Shown: in pieces, positions 1 to 7,828 of the stretch
Numbering within the stretch: position 1 is the stretch's first letter
Layout: each line of letters begins with the position of its first letter
NCBI RefSeq assembly: GCF_001436415.1
Contig: NZ_AYZB01000035.1
Coordinates: forward strand, 193,909 to 257,908
Source: Latilactobacillus graminis DSM 20719
Lineage (GTDB): Bacteria > Bacillota > Bacilli > Lactobacillales > Lactobacillaceae
Direction: 5' to 3'
DNA: 64,000 nucleotides
The notes under the pieces: generated by a model
Told to the model about the DNA's origin: nothing
Database searches by the model: none
Seen by the model: the letters and a program-made list of their open reading frames with translations, nothing else
Translations under genes and position numbers: made by a program

Positions 1-360
1 TGTCTGTGGGCCTTCTTTTTGACGGAGTCGATCGACTAACTGAAATTGTTCATTAACCGTTAAAAACGGTACGAGATTGGCACCTTGTAAAATAAAACCA
101 AAATCATTAAAACGTAATTTCGAACGTTGTTTTTCATTTAATTGACTAATCTCGTTATCATTGAAGAAAATTTGACCACTGGTGGGCCCTTGCAAGCTCC
201 CCATGATCGTCAATAGCGTTGTTTTTCCAGAACCAGATGGTCCAGTCAGTCCGATGAACTGACCTGCTTCAATCGTTAAATCAATTTGATTTAGTGCCAT
301 TGTTTGGTTGGTACCTGTTCCAAAACGCTTAATAATTTTTTCTAACCGCATTAAAGCCAT
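1..360 (-). CDS. ABC transporter ATP-binding protein (partial, runs off the left edge)
   Basis: The first 120 residues of an ABC ATPase read on the minus strand from ATG at 360, with a GGAGGGG ribosome binding site ending 10 bases upstream, inside the end of the neighbouring permease gene. The Walker A motif GPSGSGKTT lies near residues 40-48, followed by a Q-loop region (FGFILQGANLVPFLTVNEQ). Walker B and the signature motif lie beyond the window. The sequence is typical of the MacB/LolD-like class that pairs with FtsX-type permeases, so it probably forms one exporter or envelope-stress module with the gene at 362-1423, which ends one base before this start. The substrate cannot be told. Confidence 0.93.
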   Translation of the reverse strand, partial: MALMRLEKIIKRFGTGTNQTMALNQIDLTIEAGQFIGLTGPSGSGKTTLLTIMGSLQGPTSGQIFFNDNEISQLNEKQRSKLRFNDFGFILQGANLVPFLTVNEQFQLVDRLRQKEGPQT

Positions 361-361
361 C

Positions 362-1423
362 TTAAGCCCCTCCAATCGCATCAAGTGGATCAATTTTAAG
401 AATTCGCCAAATTGAGAATAAAGCACCGACTACGGTCATTATTAGTAAGACACCTGAAAAAAGACTAATCAATTCCGGATTATTGGTGTATGGAACAGCC
501 GCTGGTAACCCAATCGTGGTTAGCACATTGCCCAAAAGACCCAAACCAATCCCAATTACACCTAAGAAAATGGATTGCCACATTAAACTGATGACCAGTT
601 GCATCCCCGAAATACCTTGAGCCCGCATAACTCCATAAATCGCCGTTTTTTCAATCGTAATGATATACATAAAAATCCCCACAATAAAGGCAACAATTAC
701 TAGCAATGCGCTAATCATGAGCGCAAAAGTCTTCACTTGTGGTCCATAACCTGGAATTTTATTAATCATTTGCGAAATGGTCAATTTAGTCAGTTGATTG
801 GTCGCTTTCACATGAGCTTTACCCTTTAAAACAAAGGCACTAATTCGAGTAACTTGCGGCGTCCCGTAACGTAATTGACTGAAATCAGTCAAACGTAAAT
901 AAGTCACCGGCTGAGTATTATACCGATGGTTATTGGTAATCCCCACAATCGTATATTGTTGTTGGTGGCCGTTTAATTTAATTTGTTGCTTTAATTTCAC
1001 GCCTTGCAATCCATCGTCAACTACCACTTCATTAGCTTTTTGCGGGTAACGTCCAGTCTGTAATTCAGGTTTTAAGAAAGTATCAAATGCGATACCAAAT
1101 ATACTAGTATTTTGTTTACTTAACCCGGTACCGCTAACTACGCCCATCATTTGGCCGAGTTGCGCGGTATCTTTTTGATCACCACTAACTGGAGGCAACT
1201 GGGCCACTGCCAATTCAGAGGCTGCTAAATTCTTGTTCGCATATTGACTGATGATCACCTCTTTAGCATGCCACTGATCAATTGCCGAACGATTATTATT
1301 AGCTAAGCCGTATGCTAACCCCGTTAAAAAATAAATCAAATAAGCAATCAAAAAGATTGTGAAAATAATTAATGAATAGCGTAACTTCGCGTGTTTAATT
1401 TCTTTAAGTGCTAAGTACATCAA
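362..1423 (-). CDS. FtsX-like ABC transporter permease
   Basis: A 353-residue membrane protein with the FtsX/MacB permease plan: one membrane segment near residues 14-36, a large extracytoplasmic domain (about 40-230), then three membrane segments near 235-258, 282-308 and 315-338. It is followed directly by the cognate ATPase gene, with overlapping translation signals, so the two form one transcription unit. The family moves lipoproteins or peptides, or senses envelope stress; nothing here shows which. The start ATG at 1423 is preceded by an AGGTGG-type ribosome binding site (cctctt on the plus strand). Confidence 0.88.
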   Translation of the reverse strand: MMYLALKEIKHAKLRYSLIIFTIFLIAYLIYFLTGLAYGLANNNRSAIDQWHAKEVIISQYANKNLAASELAVAQLPPVSGDQKDTAQLGQMMGVVSGTGLSKQNTSIFGIAFDTFLKPELQTGRYPQKANEVVVDDGLQGVKLKQQIKLNGHQQQYTIVGITNNHRYNTQPVTYLRLTDFSQLRYGTPQVTRISAFVLKGKAHVKATNQLTKLTISQMINKIPGYGPQVKTFALMISALLVIVAFIVGIFMYIITIEKTAIYGVMRAQGISGMQLVISLMWQSIFLGVIGIGLGLLGNVLTTIGLPAAVPYTNNPELISLFSGVLLIMTVVGALFSIWRILKIDPLDAIGGA

Positions 1424-1545
1424 ACCACCTCTTTCTCAGTCGTCTTAATCTAACATAGTAGTTGATTAACTGAAAAGAAATTAGCTTACTCGCATTGCCA
1501 ATCTTTTATTCATTTTGATGAATATGCTATGATAGGCACACGGAG

Positions 1546-2196
1546 GTGGCGCTTATTAAATATGTCAAACACGTCATTGGCTTTTTGATACTAATTATCA
1601 TTCAACAAATTCCTTTAATGTTCGTCAGTGGCCTAACCCTACTACCAAAAGCCCAACAAACGACCCATTTAATATTGCTTTTCGGCTGGCTTTTTTTAAT
1701 TGTAACGATTGGTATTACCGCTGGTATGTGGCATTTTTACCAAAAAAGTAAAACGATTCGCTATGGCCAACCTTTTACTAAACAAACTTGGTGGACTATA
1801 TTGCTTGGTTTCATTGCAATGATCCTCATAAATAATGCCACCTTGCCGTTTATGCGTACGACCGGTAATGTAAATGTGGACGCCATAACTAGTGTCTTTG
1901 AAACCATTGGGATTTTCATGCTGCCCTATACCTTATTTTTAGGGCCTATTATGGAAGAACTGCTCTATCGTGGCTTTTTGATGAATTGGTTTTTCCCTAG
2001 TTCTCCAGTCATCACAATTGGTTTAAGCGCATTCTTATTCGGTCTCGTGCATGGTACCACCGACCCCATTTACTTTATTTCTAAAGCACTCCTAGGTCTT
2101 ATTTTGGCCATCGTTTATTACCATACACGCAATATTAAAAGTAGTATTGCCTTGCATATGTTAAATAACATCTCAGCTGGCTTGACTATTTTTTAA
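1546..2196 (+). CDS. CPBP family intramembrane glutamic endopeptidase
   Basis: A 216-residue, strongly hydrophobic protein carrying the three CPBP (CAAX protease and bacteriocin-processing) motifs: EELLYR at 137-142, FGLVH at 165-169 and HMLNN at 204-208. These residues form the active site buried in the membrane. The family includes bacteriocin self-immunity and prenyl-protein-like proteases; no bacteriocin gene is seen nearby. The start is odd: the only in-frame conventional codon is GTG at 1546, which overlaps the GGAGG motif at 1542-1546. An ATT at 1555 has better spacing and could be a rare start. An extended -10 (TGCTATGAT) lies just upstream. Confidence 0.85.
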   Translation: MALIKYVKHVIGFLILIIIQQIPLMFVSGLTLLPKAQQTTHLILLFGWLFLIVTIGITAGMWHFYQKSKTIRYGQPFTKQTWWTILLGFIAMILINNATLPFMRTTGNVNVDAITSVFETIGIFMLPYTLFLGPIMEELLYRGFLMNWFFPSSPVITIGLSAFLFGLVHGTTDPIYFISKALLGLILAIVYYHTRNIKSSIALHMLNNISAGLTIF

Positions 2197-2219
2197 TCGC
2201 CTAGAAAGGAAGTCGCATT

Positions 2220-2540
2220 ATGTCACCACTAACAACCATTTTAACTTATATTCGTGATCATCCTGATGAAGTAACTTTAGAGCCCTTTCAATATGCAAAT
2301 GTTATTCGTTTTGGAATTGATGATCAAGTTGACTTGCCAGAAGTTGAAAAACGTTTCCCTGATATGCGCCTTCATGTTATTCGAATTGATCCTGCATATG
2401 TCAGTAAACACCGGAATTTACTGACAGGCTTTTACCAACAAACGGAAGGCAAACAAAAAGACGGCTTTCAAGATGTGTGGATTACTACCGCCCATCTTAG
2501 TGACCGTCAACTTTATTTGGTGGATCTTTCTTTTGAATAG
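2220..2540 (+). CDS. Hypothetical protein, 106 aa
   Basis: Not recognised. It is a soluble, acidic small protein with no signal peptide or membrane segment and an alternating alpha/beta character (MSPLTTILTYIRDHP at the start, VDLPEVEKRFP in the middle). A clear ribosome binding site, AAAGGAAG, stands 7 bases before ATG 2220, and the gap from the CPBP gene is only 23 bases, so the two are probably cotranscribed. A small membrane-protein frame overlaps its end. Confidence 0.7.
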   Translation: MSPLTTILTYIRDHPDEVTLEPFQYANVIRFGIDDQVDLPEVEKRFPDMRLHVIRIDPAYVSKHRNLLTGFYQQTEGKQKDGFQDVWITTAHLSDRQLYLVDLSFE

Positions 2541-2715
2541 GCCTCAATTTGAACAATTAAAGGTCAGTTGCATTAAATACGCGATTCTCACTTTATTCTT
2601 ATTTGTGATGCGCGCATTTATTGCCCATCCAATTATCATAATTGCTAGTTGGATAAGTGCTGTAATCTGTGTTGCCTATTTTATCGCCATGCTGATTGTC
2701 TACTATTACGGTTAA
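2533..2715 (+). CDS. Small hydrophobic protein, 60 aa, overlapping the upstream gene
   Basis: A frame that begins inside the end of the 106-aa gene. The most plausible start is TTG 2533, which overlaps the upstream stop (2538-2540) by 8 bases and has a GGTGG motif about 10 bases before it, suggesting translational coupling. The protein has two membrane segments (about residues 14-28 and 34-56) and almost no charged residues. A longer version from ATG 2473 would be antiparallel to codon use of the upstream gene and has no ribosome binding site. Its stop overlaps the convergent YoaK-family gene by four bases. Function unknown. Confidence 0.5.
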   Translation: MNRPQFEQLKVSCIKYAILTLFLFVMRAFIAHPIIIIASWISAVICVAYFIAMLIVYYYG

Positions 2716-3407
2716 GGCTGCATATGCTTGGTTTCTGTAATCACTTCTTCTGTAAAATACAATTGGAAGCCGAAAAAGACTAACAACATCACGGCTGCAA
2801 CCCAAGCCGTACGAACATTAATCAACTTAACGATTAACCCGGAGCTAATCGTACCAACGAAGAAACTACCGACAATTAACCCAAAATATTGGGCTTTTTG
2901 TTGATAGTTTTTTTGCTTGGTTGTTAAATAGAGGTATGTATTTTCGACTAATTTACGATAATTCCCCGTTGTAAAGGTATTCGCATATGGATAACCATTA
3001 ACAGTTGAGTAGCTCGCTAGTTGCGTCGCCATCGACATCGACAACATCGGCGTTACTAACATATTAGAAACATCCGTTGATAAAAAGCCAACAATCACGA
3101 GCACTGCAATCTGAAACGCCAATAGCCATAACCGCCAGACGTTCATCCCACCAGTATTAAAAAAACGTTTGGCAATTTGCACGATAATCACCCCAACGCC
3201 AAAAGCAATAATCGGTAATATTTTTTGCGGTAATTGTGACCATTGGTTAGTCGCAACGTCCACCCCGATAAAAACAATATTTCCCGTTTGCGCACTTGCG
3301 AAAACGCCACCTCTTAAAATGACACAATAGGCATCTAAGAATCCACCGATGAAGGTTAAAAACATTGCGGTCCCCAAGCGATCATGAAAACTAACTTCTT
3401 TTTGCAC
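2712..3407 (-). CDS. YoaK family (DUF1275) membrane protein
   Basis: A 231-residue integral membrane protein with about six hydrophobic segments. The N-terminal stretch with FIGGFLDAYCVILRGGVFAS and AQTGNIVFIG is the hallmark of the DUF1275/YoaK family, whose biochemical role is not established (small-molecule transport is often supposed). The GTG start at 3407 is chosen because GGAGGG lies six bases upstream. The gene stands alone, convergent with the small frame at 2533-2715. The upstream stretch to 3517 is short and AT-rich, with an imperfect dyad around 3455-3505 that may act as terminator for the methylglyoxal synthase gene. Confidence 0.88.
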   Translation of the reverse strand: MQKEVSFHDRLGTAMFLTFIGGFLDAYCVILRGGVFASAQTGNIVFIGVDVATNQWSQLPQKILPIIAFGVGVIIVQIAKRFFNTGGMNVWRLWLLAFQIAVLVIVGFLSTDVSNMLVTPMLSMSMATQLASYSTVNGYPYANTFTTGNYRKLVENTYLYLTTKQKNYQQKAQYFGLIVGSFFVGTISSGLIVKLINVRTAWVAAVMLLVFFGFQLYFTEEVITETKHMQP

Positions 3408-3517
3408 TTTAATCCCTCCAAACGGTTACTTTCATTATACGCAAATTATTTCAGAAATCAAAAAACGAATTGTAATTATCTCAAATATGAAATAATTACA
3501 ATTCGTCCCACAATTAG

Positions 3518-3940
3518 TTATAAATTGATGGAGTTGCTTGCTTGATCATGCACGACATTTCTGAAATCAATCAAGCCCAGATTTAAACCTCGCAATAAAA
3601 CCTCAGCCGTTCCGATATTGGTCGCCAATGGTACTTCGTACACATCTGACAAACGAATCAACGCGTTCACATCTGGTTCGTGGGGTTGCGCGGTCAAAGG
3701 ATCACGCAAGAAGATGACTATGTCCATTTTATTTTCTGAAATCAAGGCACCAATTTGTTGATCGCCACCTAATGGACCCGATTTAAACCGCGTAATCGGC
3801 AATCCAGTAGCTTCCATAATTTTCTGTCCAGTGGTTCCAGTTGCAAATAATTCATGTTGTGCCAAAATCGGTTTATAAGCCGTCGCAAGTTTCACAATCG
3901 TTGGCTTTTGCCGATCATGGGCAATTAATGCAATTTTCAT
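3518..3940 (-). CDS. mgsA: Methylglyoxal synthase
   Basis: A 140-residue cytosolic enzyme converting dihydroxyacetone phosphate to methylglyoxal plus phosphate, an overflow valve for glycolysis when phosphate is limiting. The conserved block [12 protein letters not shown] carries the catalytic aspartate (D60), and [14 protein letters not shown] contains the conserved histidine (H87). Length matches the family (about 140-155 residues). ATG 3940 follows an AGGAGG ribosome binding site, and the gene follows the flavoprotein gene by 11 bases, so they likely share a transcript. Confidence 0.95.
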   Translation of the reverse strand: MKIALIAHDRQKPTIVKLATAYKPILAQHELFATGTTGQKIMEATGLPITRFKSGPLGGDQQIGALISENKMDIVIFLRDPLTAQPHEPDVNALIRLSDVYEVPLATNIGTAEVLLRGLNLGLIDFRNVVHDQASNSINL

Positions 3941-3951
3941 CTGAATTCCTC

Positions 3952-4713
3952 CTAATGTCTTCGGTGCTTAACTACCGTAAAAAAGCGCAGTACACTCGCT
4001 AATAGTATAAAGAAAATTAACACAAATGAGATATAATTTAACCAGAATTGGCTGATTGGTAAAATTAAATTCACTAATTGCTGAAGCCCCATCGTAATCA
4101 ACGTCGCCCCGGCAACCATTCCAAACAATTGAATATACCGTTTCACTGTATCATCAGTCCTCTTTGCTTTAGATTGAATGCTGGCTCCGACTTGGCGACA
4201 CTCTGCTTGTTTTCGCACCGATAATGTTTTTAACCCATATGTATTGGTTTGGACGATTTCACGAATCTTCAACAAACCAGCAGCGCTGAGTACCTTGTCA
4301 AAACTTCTAAAAGTCTCGTCAGTCATTCCGGTAATTAATTCTTCAGCTGGACTAGCATAACAACTACTAATCGTCACATAGTGCTTTCCTTTAAACCGAT
4401 CGGCTAGTGCATCTCCCACCTGGTTAAAACGAACTAAACGTGGACGCATACAATCTAAAAAATTTTTCATGACACCAGCCATTGCTCCCCAGTAAGTTGG
4501 TGCCACTAATACCCAAACATCAGCTGCTAGTAATTTCGCTTCTAATTCATCTAATACCTGATTAGGCGTACCCGTATCCGGTAAAATTCGGTAATCATTT
4601 AAAAAGACGATTTCTACGTCAGCATCTGGTTGAACGCCTGCCAAAACAGCATCTAACAATTGTCTATTAACACCGGTTCTTTGATGACTTCCCAACAATC
4701 CTAAAACTTTCAT
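3952..4713 (-). CDS. NADPH-dependent FMN reductase-like flavoprotein with C-terminal membrane anchor
   Basis: The N-terminal two thirds (to about residue 175) has the flavodoxin-like fold of NAD(P)H:FMN oxidoreductases: [18 protein letters not shown] for phosphate binding and [19 protein letters not shown] for the flavin loop. What follows is unusual for the family: a linker and two hydrophobic segments (about residues 190-212 and 218-242) ending in [11 protein letters not shown], so the protein is predicted to sit on the inner face of the membrane. Start at ATG 4713; a GTG five codons upstream lacks a spaced ribosome binding site. It may reduce quinones or other membrane-near acceptors; this is inference. 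Confidence 0.8.
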   Translation of the reverse strand: MKVLGLLGSHQRTGVNRQLLDAVLAGVQPDADVEIVFLNDYRILPDTGTPNQVLDELEAKLLAADVWVLVAPTYWGAMAGVMKNFLDCMRPRLVRFNQVGDALADRFKGKHYVTISSCYASPAEELITGMTDETFRSFDKVLSAAGLLKIREIVQTNTYGLKTLSVRKQAECRQVGASIQSKAKRTDDTVKRYIQLFGMVAGATLITMGLQQLVNLILPISQFWLNYISFVLIFFILLASVLRFFTVVKHRRH

Positions 4714-5175
4714 CTTAACAAACCCCACTCGATAAACTAATCTCAGTTTACACTTTTAACCGCTAACTTGCCAGTCAAAAAAGCCTTTGCAGCATCAATC
4801 ATTAATTGTTCACTACCAAATAGCTTATTAATTTATGCGATCTGATTATTTGTGGTAATTCAATTCACTAACCACGTAGTATTACCATTAATTTCTGAAC
4901 AATTTTTAAAAGAATATCGCTACTTACAACTGTATAAGCAGTTGTTACATGGGCTTGTATACAACCACAACTAGTCAATATTAAAGCCATAACAAAATGG
5001 TCCAATTAAGTCTAACTTTGTCATGAATCGTATGCTTTATCCAAGTTACAAGGATTAATGATTAATGATTACCGCGCTTGATACAAATATGTCATTTAAT
5101 TTACATTTTGGCTTAAATATCATTATTTAAAGAAAAAGTAGCTCACTTCCCGTAGCTATTAAAAGAGGTGATAAA
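4714..5175. other. Gene-free AT-rich stretch
   Basis: About 460 bases without a convincing gene. On the minus strand a short frame at 4738-4815 (FGSEQLMIDAAKAFLTGK, then stop) has coding-like codon use but a stop just upstream, so it may be the tail of a lost gene. Around 4930-4966 there are imperfect repeats of GTATA/GTTGT. No tRNA, riboswitch or clear terminator was seen. Confidence 0.4.
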
Positions 5176-5394
5176 ATGAAAAATTTAAAATTGAATGATT
5201 TAGGACTTCAAATCAGAATTGATAAGCGAATTATTCAAATTTCCGGTTCTAAAAATAAAACGTTGGTTTTTAAGAATCAGCTAATTGCTCAATACTGGTT
5301 TTTCAATTTACATGTTTTAGACAAAATAGCAAATCGATGCGCCATTCAAATGACATCTGGCTCTCAGCAAAGAACAGATTGGTTTGAACAATAA
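5176..5394 (+). CDS. Hypothetical small basic protein, 72 aa
   Basis: Not recognised. It has a strong ribosome binding site (AGAGGTGAT) six bases before ATG 5176 and ends right at a terminator, which supports a real gene. The protein is basic, without signal or membrane segment, and rich in Lys/Asn/Gln/Ile (start MKNLKLNDLGLQIRIDKR). It sits next to the tRNA/SOS region and may be accessory. Confidence 0.6.
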   Translation: MKNLKLNDLGLQIRIDKRIIQISGSKNKTLVFKNQLIAQYWFFNLHVLDKIANRCAIQMTSGSQQRTDWFEQ

Positions 5395-5441
5395 AAAGCG
5401 AGTGTCTAACTAACATCCTAGTTAAACACTCGCTTTTTTAT
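5395..5441. terminator. Bidirectional Rho-independent terminator
   Basis: Inverted repeat with arms AAAAGCGAGTGT and ACACTCGCTTTTT around an AT-rich loop that itself can pair (CTAACTAACATCCTAGTTA). The T-run serves the 72-aa gene on the plus strand and, read from the other side, the tRNA-Glu gene on the minus strand. Confidence 0.85.
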
Positions 5442-5512
5442 TGTTTTTCATATCGCCCAGTTAAATCAAAAACCACTAACCTAATGCTTAATGGCTTTTG
5501 ATGCTTTAAATA

Positions 5513-5585
5513 TCACCCGTACGGGGATCGAACCCGTAACTCCGCCTTGAGAGGGCGACGTCTTAACCAATTTGACCAACGGGCA
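5513..5585 (-). tRNA. tRNA-Glu (anticodon CUC), unusual acceptor end
   Basis: Folds as a 73-nt cloverleaf on the minus strand: acceptor UGCCCGU/ACGGGUG, D arm GGUC...GAC, anticodon stem UCGCC/GGCGG with loop CUCUCAA giving anticodon CUC (Glu, GAG), T arm ACGGG-UUCGAUC-CCCGU and discriminator A. CCA is not encoded. The first pair is U1-G72 where Glu tRNAs normally carry G1-C72, and G2-U71 is a wobble, so the top of the acceptor stem is weak. A consensus promoter lies directly upstream, so it is likely transcribed. Confidence 0.82.
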
Positions 5586-5602
5586 AGTTTGGAACAATTA
5601 AT

Positions 5603-5631
5603 ATCTTAGCGAATCTAGCCGTTAATGTCAA
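5603..5631 (-). promoter_or_regulatory. Promoter of tRNA-Glu
   Basis: Minus-strand TTGACA (5626-5631) and TAAGAT (5603-5608) separated by 17 bases, placing the start of transcription about 10 bases before the mature tRNA. Confidence 0.75.
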
Positions 5632-5656
5632 TGGTTAATTGCCTAGTGTCCTAAGC

Positions 5657-5908
5657 TTAGATGAATATTTTGTAGTTGCGGCGATTAATCGTTATGGTTT
5701 CTTTGGTCATCGTATGATTTGTTTGTCGCTTGAGGTGTTTGAGAATATTACGAATATAATCTCTATGACTCACCAGTAAGTTTAAAATATCATTATCGAT
5801 TGATAACTCTAATGTTTTACGTGAGTCTTGCCAATCAATGACTACGTGATTTTGATCATAGGTAGCCACCTTCCCATCAAATAACTTTTCAATCTCTTTT
5901 TTTTCCAA
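5657..5908 (-). CDS. Hypothetical protein, 83 aa, TTG start
   Basis: Not recognised. The reading frame extends upstream to an ATG at 5977, but GGAGGTGG stands 7-8 bases before TTG 5908, and the promoter (-10 at 5930-5935) lies inside the longer frame, so the TTG start is chosen. The protein is basic in its second half (HLKRQTNHTMTKETITINRR) and acidic in its first, with a possible helical region around residues 35-60. It is divergent from tRNA-Gln with no space for a long leader. Confidence 0.6.
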   Translation of the reverse strand: MEKKEIEKLFDGKVATYDQNHVVIDWQDSRKTLELSIDNDILNLLVSHRDYIRNILKHLKRQTNHTMTKETITINRRNYKIFI

Positions 5909-5929
5909 TTTGAAACCACCTCCAAGAAT

Positions 5930-5958
5930 AGTATAGTCTTCTTTTCGTAATTTGTTAA
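5930..5958 (-). promoter_or_regulatory. Promoter of the 83-aa gene
   Basis: Minus-strand TTAACA (5953-5958), 17-base spacer, TATACT (5930-5935). The predicted start of transcription falls about 2-4 bases upstream of the GGAGGTGG motif, so the leader is little more than the ribosome binding site. Confidence 0.7.
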
Positions 5959-5967
5959 AAATCGCAA

Positions 5968-5996
5968 TTGACAACATTCATCGAGTGCAGTATTAT
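5968..5996 (+). promoter_or_regulatory. Promoter of tRNA-Gln
   Basis: TTGACA at 5968-5973, 17-base spacer and TATTAT at 5991-5996. The mature tRNA begins at 6015, about 12 bases after the expected transcription start. Confidence 0.85.
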
Positions 5997-6014
5997 AGTA
6001 TTCGTTGATGTTAT

Positions 6015-6087
6015 TGGGTATTCGCCAAATTGGTAAGGCACCGGACTCTGAATCCGGAATTTATAGGTTCGAGCCCTATATACCCAA
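6015..6087 (+). tRNA. tRNA-Gln (anticodon CUG)
   Basis: A 73-nt cloverleaf: acceptor UGGGUAU/AUACCCA with the U1-A72 pair typical of tRNA-Gln, D stem GCC/GGC, anticodon stem CCGGA/UCCGG with loop CUCUGAA (anticodon CUG, codon CAG), T arm AUAGG-UUCGAGC-CCUAU, discriminator A. CCA is not encoded. Promoter and terminator are both present, so it is a single-gene transcript. Confidence 0.92.
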
Positions 6088-6100
6088 TTAATAATTAGCA

Positions 6101-6127
6101 AGAGCTGAGCAATCAGCTCTTTTTTTG
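6101..6127 (+). terminator. Terminator of tRNA-Gln
   Basis: Stem AGAGCTGA / TCAGCTCT with a GCAA tetraloop followed by seven T. Confidence 0.9.
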
Positions 6128-6138
6128 TGCTTTTAGCC

Positions 6139-6531
6139 TCACAGATTCGCTTTAGACTTCAGTATAGTCAGTGCATATATGTCTGCTATCAATAGTACTT
6201 CATTATTTACAATAATTTGACTACCAAACCAACCGCTAATTAAGCCTGTGACTTTACTTGGTATAGTACCTTCTATCGTTCGTTCAGCCTTATCGATTTG
6301 AACTGGTAAATTCTTCACTAGTGCAGTGTTAATTGTATTTGCAATTTCTTCATTGGTCATTGGTTTAATATGTTTTTCGTTTAATTTACGTACTTGTTCC
6401 TTGGTATTTTTATCCATCACCGCAGTATGATCACTTAGGTAGAACCCTTGCCACTTCATCATGCCACGATCATGGTAGTCATATTTTAAAAATTGATTAA
6501 CTAAGTTAGGGTCATATTGTGTATTATTCAT
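6139..6531 (-). CDS. YolD-like protein
   Basis: A 130-residue protein with the YolD-family block DRGMMKWQGFYLSDHT near residues 21-36. YolD-like proteins are small partners encoded next to UvrX/UmuC-type Y-family polymerases; their molecular role is not settled. ATG 6531 is chosen because a GGGGG run lies 8 bases upstream; the frame stays open further upstream but without a usable ribosome binding site. The start overlaps the stop of the polymerase gene by eight bases, which indicates coupled translation in the SOS operon 8090-6139. Confidence 0.8.
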   Translation of the reverse strand: MNNTQYDPNLVNQFLKYDYHDRGMMKWQGFYLSDHTAVMDKNTKEQVRKLNEKHIKPMTNEEIANTINTALVKNLPVQIDKAERTIEGTIPSKVTGLISGWFGSQIIVNNEVLLIADIYALTILKSKANL

Positions 6532-7828
6532 ATGCATTTCCCCCAGCATGCCCACCGACTAACCCAGCCCGTTCAATTGCGGTGGCTCCTTCTAGTTTAC
6601 TTGATAATTTCACAACTGATTTGAACCCATATTTTTTGCGAATTTCATCGACAGTATTATCAAGATTTTGATTCTTTAAATTGATAAACTTAGTGTCAAA
6701 CATATCCAATTGCTCTACACAGTCATCGACTAAATTACCACACGAAATACTAATATGTCGAACGGTTTCGTGTTGCCATTTTTCACGGAATAACCTCATC
6801 GCATATTTAGTTAATTGTTGATTGGTATTGGTTGCATCGATCTTCATTGAATGACCAAAGCCATTACGCGTTGTTTTTTCTTTTTCAGAGAATGAAAATC
6901 CAATACTCAGACTAATAACGGTTGCGGCCTTATGATGTGATCTCAGTCTTGCCGCCACTTGTTCGGCAATCTCGCGAATAACAACTTCAATCTCTTGTTG
7001 TAAAAAATAATCGCGTGGTAATACCTGGCTGTTACCATATGATTGACCTTTTGCTTGATATTTATGGCGTACTAATGAACGGTCAATTCCCCAACTTAAA
7101 GCAAATAATTGACTGCCTACTATTCCCATTTTTTGTTTAATTAAATATGGATTTACATGAGCTAGGTCATACATTGAATTGATATGCTTCTTATTAAGTT
7201 TTTCTGCTGTCCGATATCCAATCGACCAGACATCGTCGAGCTTTGTTACTGGCCACAACTTATCTGGCACGTCCTCATAATGCCATTCAGCAATTAAGCT
7301 ATGATTATGCTTTGCTTCCAAATCTAATGCTAGTTTTGCAAGTAATGGATTATCACCAATCCCCACCGTTAAATAAATTCCGGTTTCTTTCTTAACCGCT
7401 AATTGAATTTTACGCGCAACTTCATACGGCGTTGTGCCAAAGAGTTGCCAACTATCGGTGATATCCAGTAACGATTCATCAATGGAATACGGTTGAATGT
7501 CTTCTTCTGCCGTAAATTGCTGGAAAATGCGGTTAATCTTCTGATTTTCTTGAATATAGAGATTCATCCGTGGGGGGACAACCATTAAACGCTTATCATG
7601 AATCGGAACGTCCCGTGCACGCGTCACGTTACTGATGCCAAATAATTTCTTAGCCATGGGACTTGCTGCCAAAACCAAGCCACTGCCAGTATTCTTTTCA
7701 GCCGACATCACGACTAAAATCGCCTTTAGTGGATTAAGTCCCTTGGCAGCGGCTTCGACTGAAGCGTAAAAAGACTTCGAATCAATCATTAAAATCACAC
7801 GTCGTGGTTCATTTTGATAGTCATACAC
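6524..7828 (-). CDS. Y-family DNA polymerase (UvrX/UmuC-like, translesion synthesis)
   Basis: A 434-residue ImpB/MucB/SamB-family polymerase. The catalytic carboxylates are seen in MIDSKSFYASVEA (about residue 14-26) and SIDESLLDIT (about 117-126). The helix-hairpin-helix region (DDVWSIGYRTAEKLNKKHI) and a little-finger domain follow. It synthesises across damaged bases, at the cost of mutation. The GTG start at 7828 overlaps the upstream gene by eight bases and has AGGTG before it. The operon promoter carries a LexA/HdiR-type box at 8133-8146, so expression is expected on DNA damage. DinB is a more distant alternative; the YolD partner favours UvrX. Confidence 0.9.
   Translation of the reverse strand: MYDYQNEPRRVILMIDSKSFYASVEAAAKGLNPLKAILVVMSAEKNTGSGLVLAASPMAKKLFGISNVTRARDVPIHDKRLMVVPPRMNLYIQENQKINRIFQQFTAEEDIQPYSIDESLLDITDSWQLFGTTPYEVARKIQLAVKKETGIYLTVGIGDNPLLAKLALDLEAKHNHSLIAEWHYEDVPDKLWPVTKLDDVWSIGYRTAEKLNKKHINSMYDLAHVNPYLIKQKMGIVGSQLFALSWGIDRSLVRHKYQAKGQSYGNSQVLPRDYFLQQEIEVVIREIAEQVAARLRSHHKAATVISLSIGFSFSEKEKTTRNGFGHSMKIDATNTNQQLTKYAMRLFREKWQHETVRHISISCGNLVDDCVEQLDMFDTKFINLKNQNLDNTVDEIRKKYGFKSVVKLSSKLEGATAIERAGLVGGHAGGNAYE

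Noticed and set aside
4714-5175. Mobile element or attachment site in the gap next to the tRNA region
   Set aside because: No inverted terminal repeats, integrase or tRNA 3'-end duplication was found in the gap or around either tRNA.
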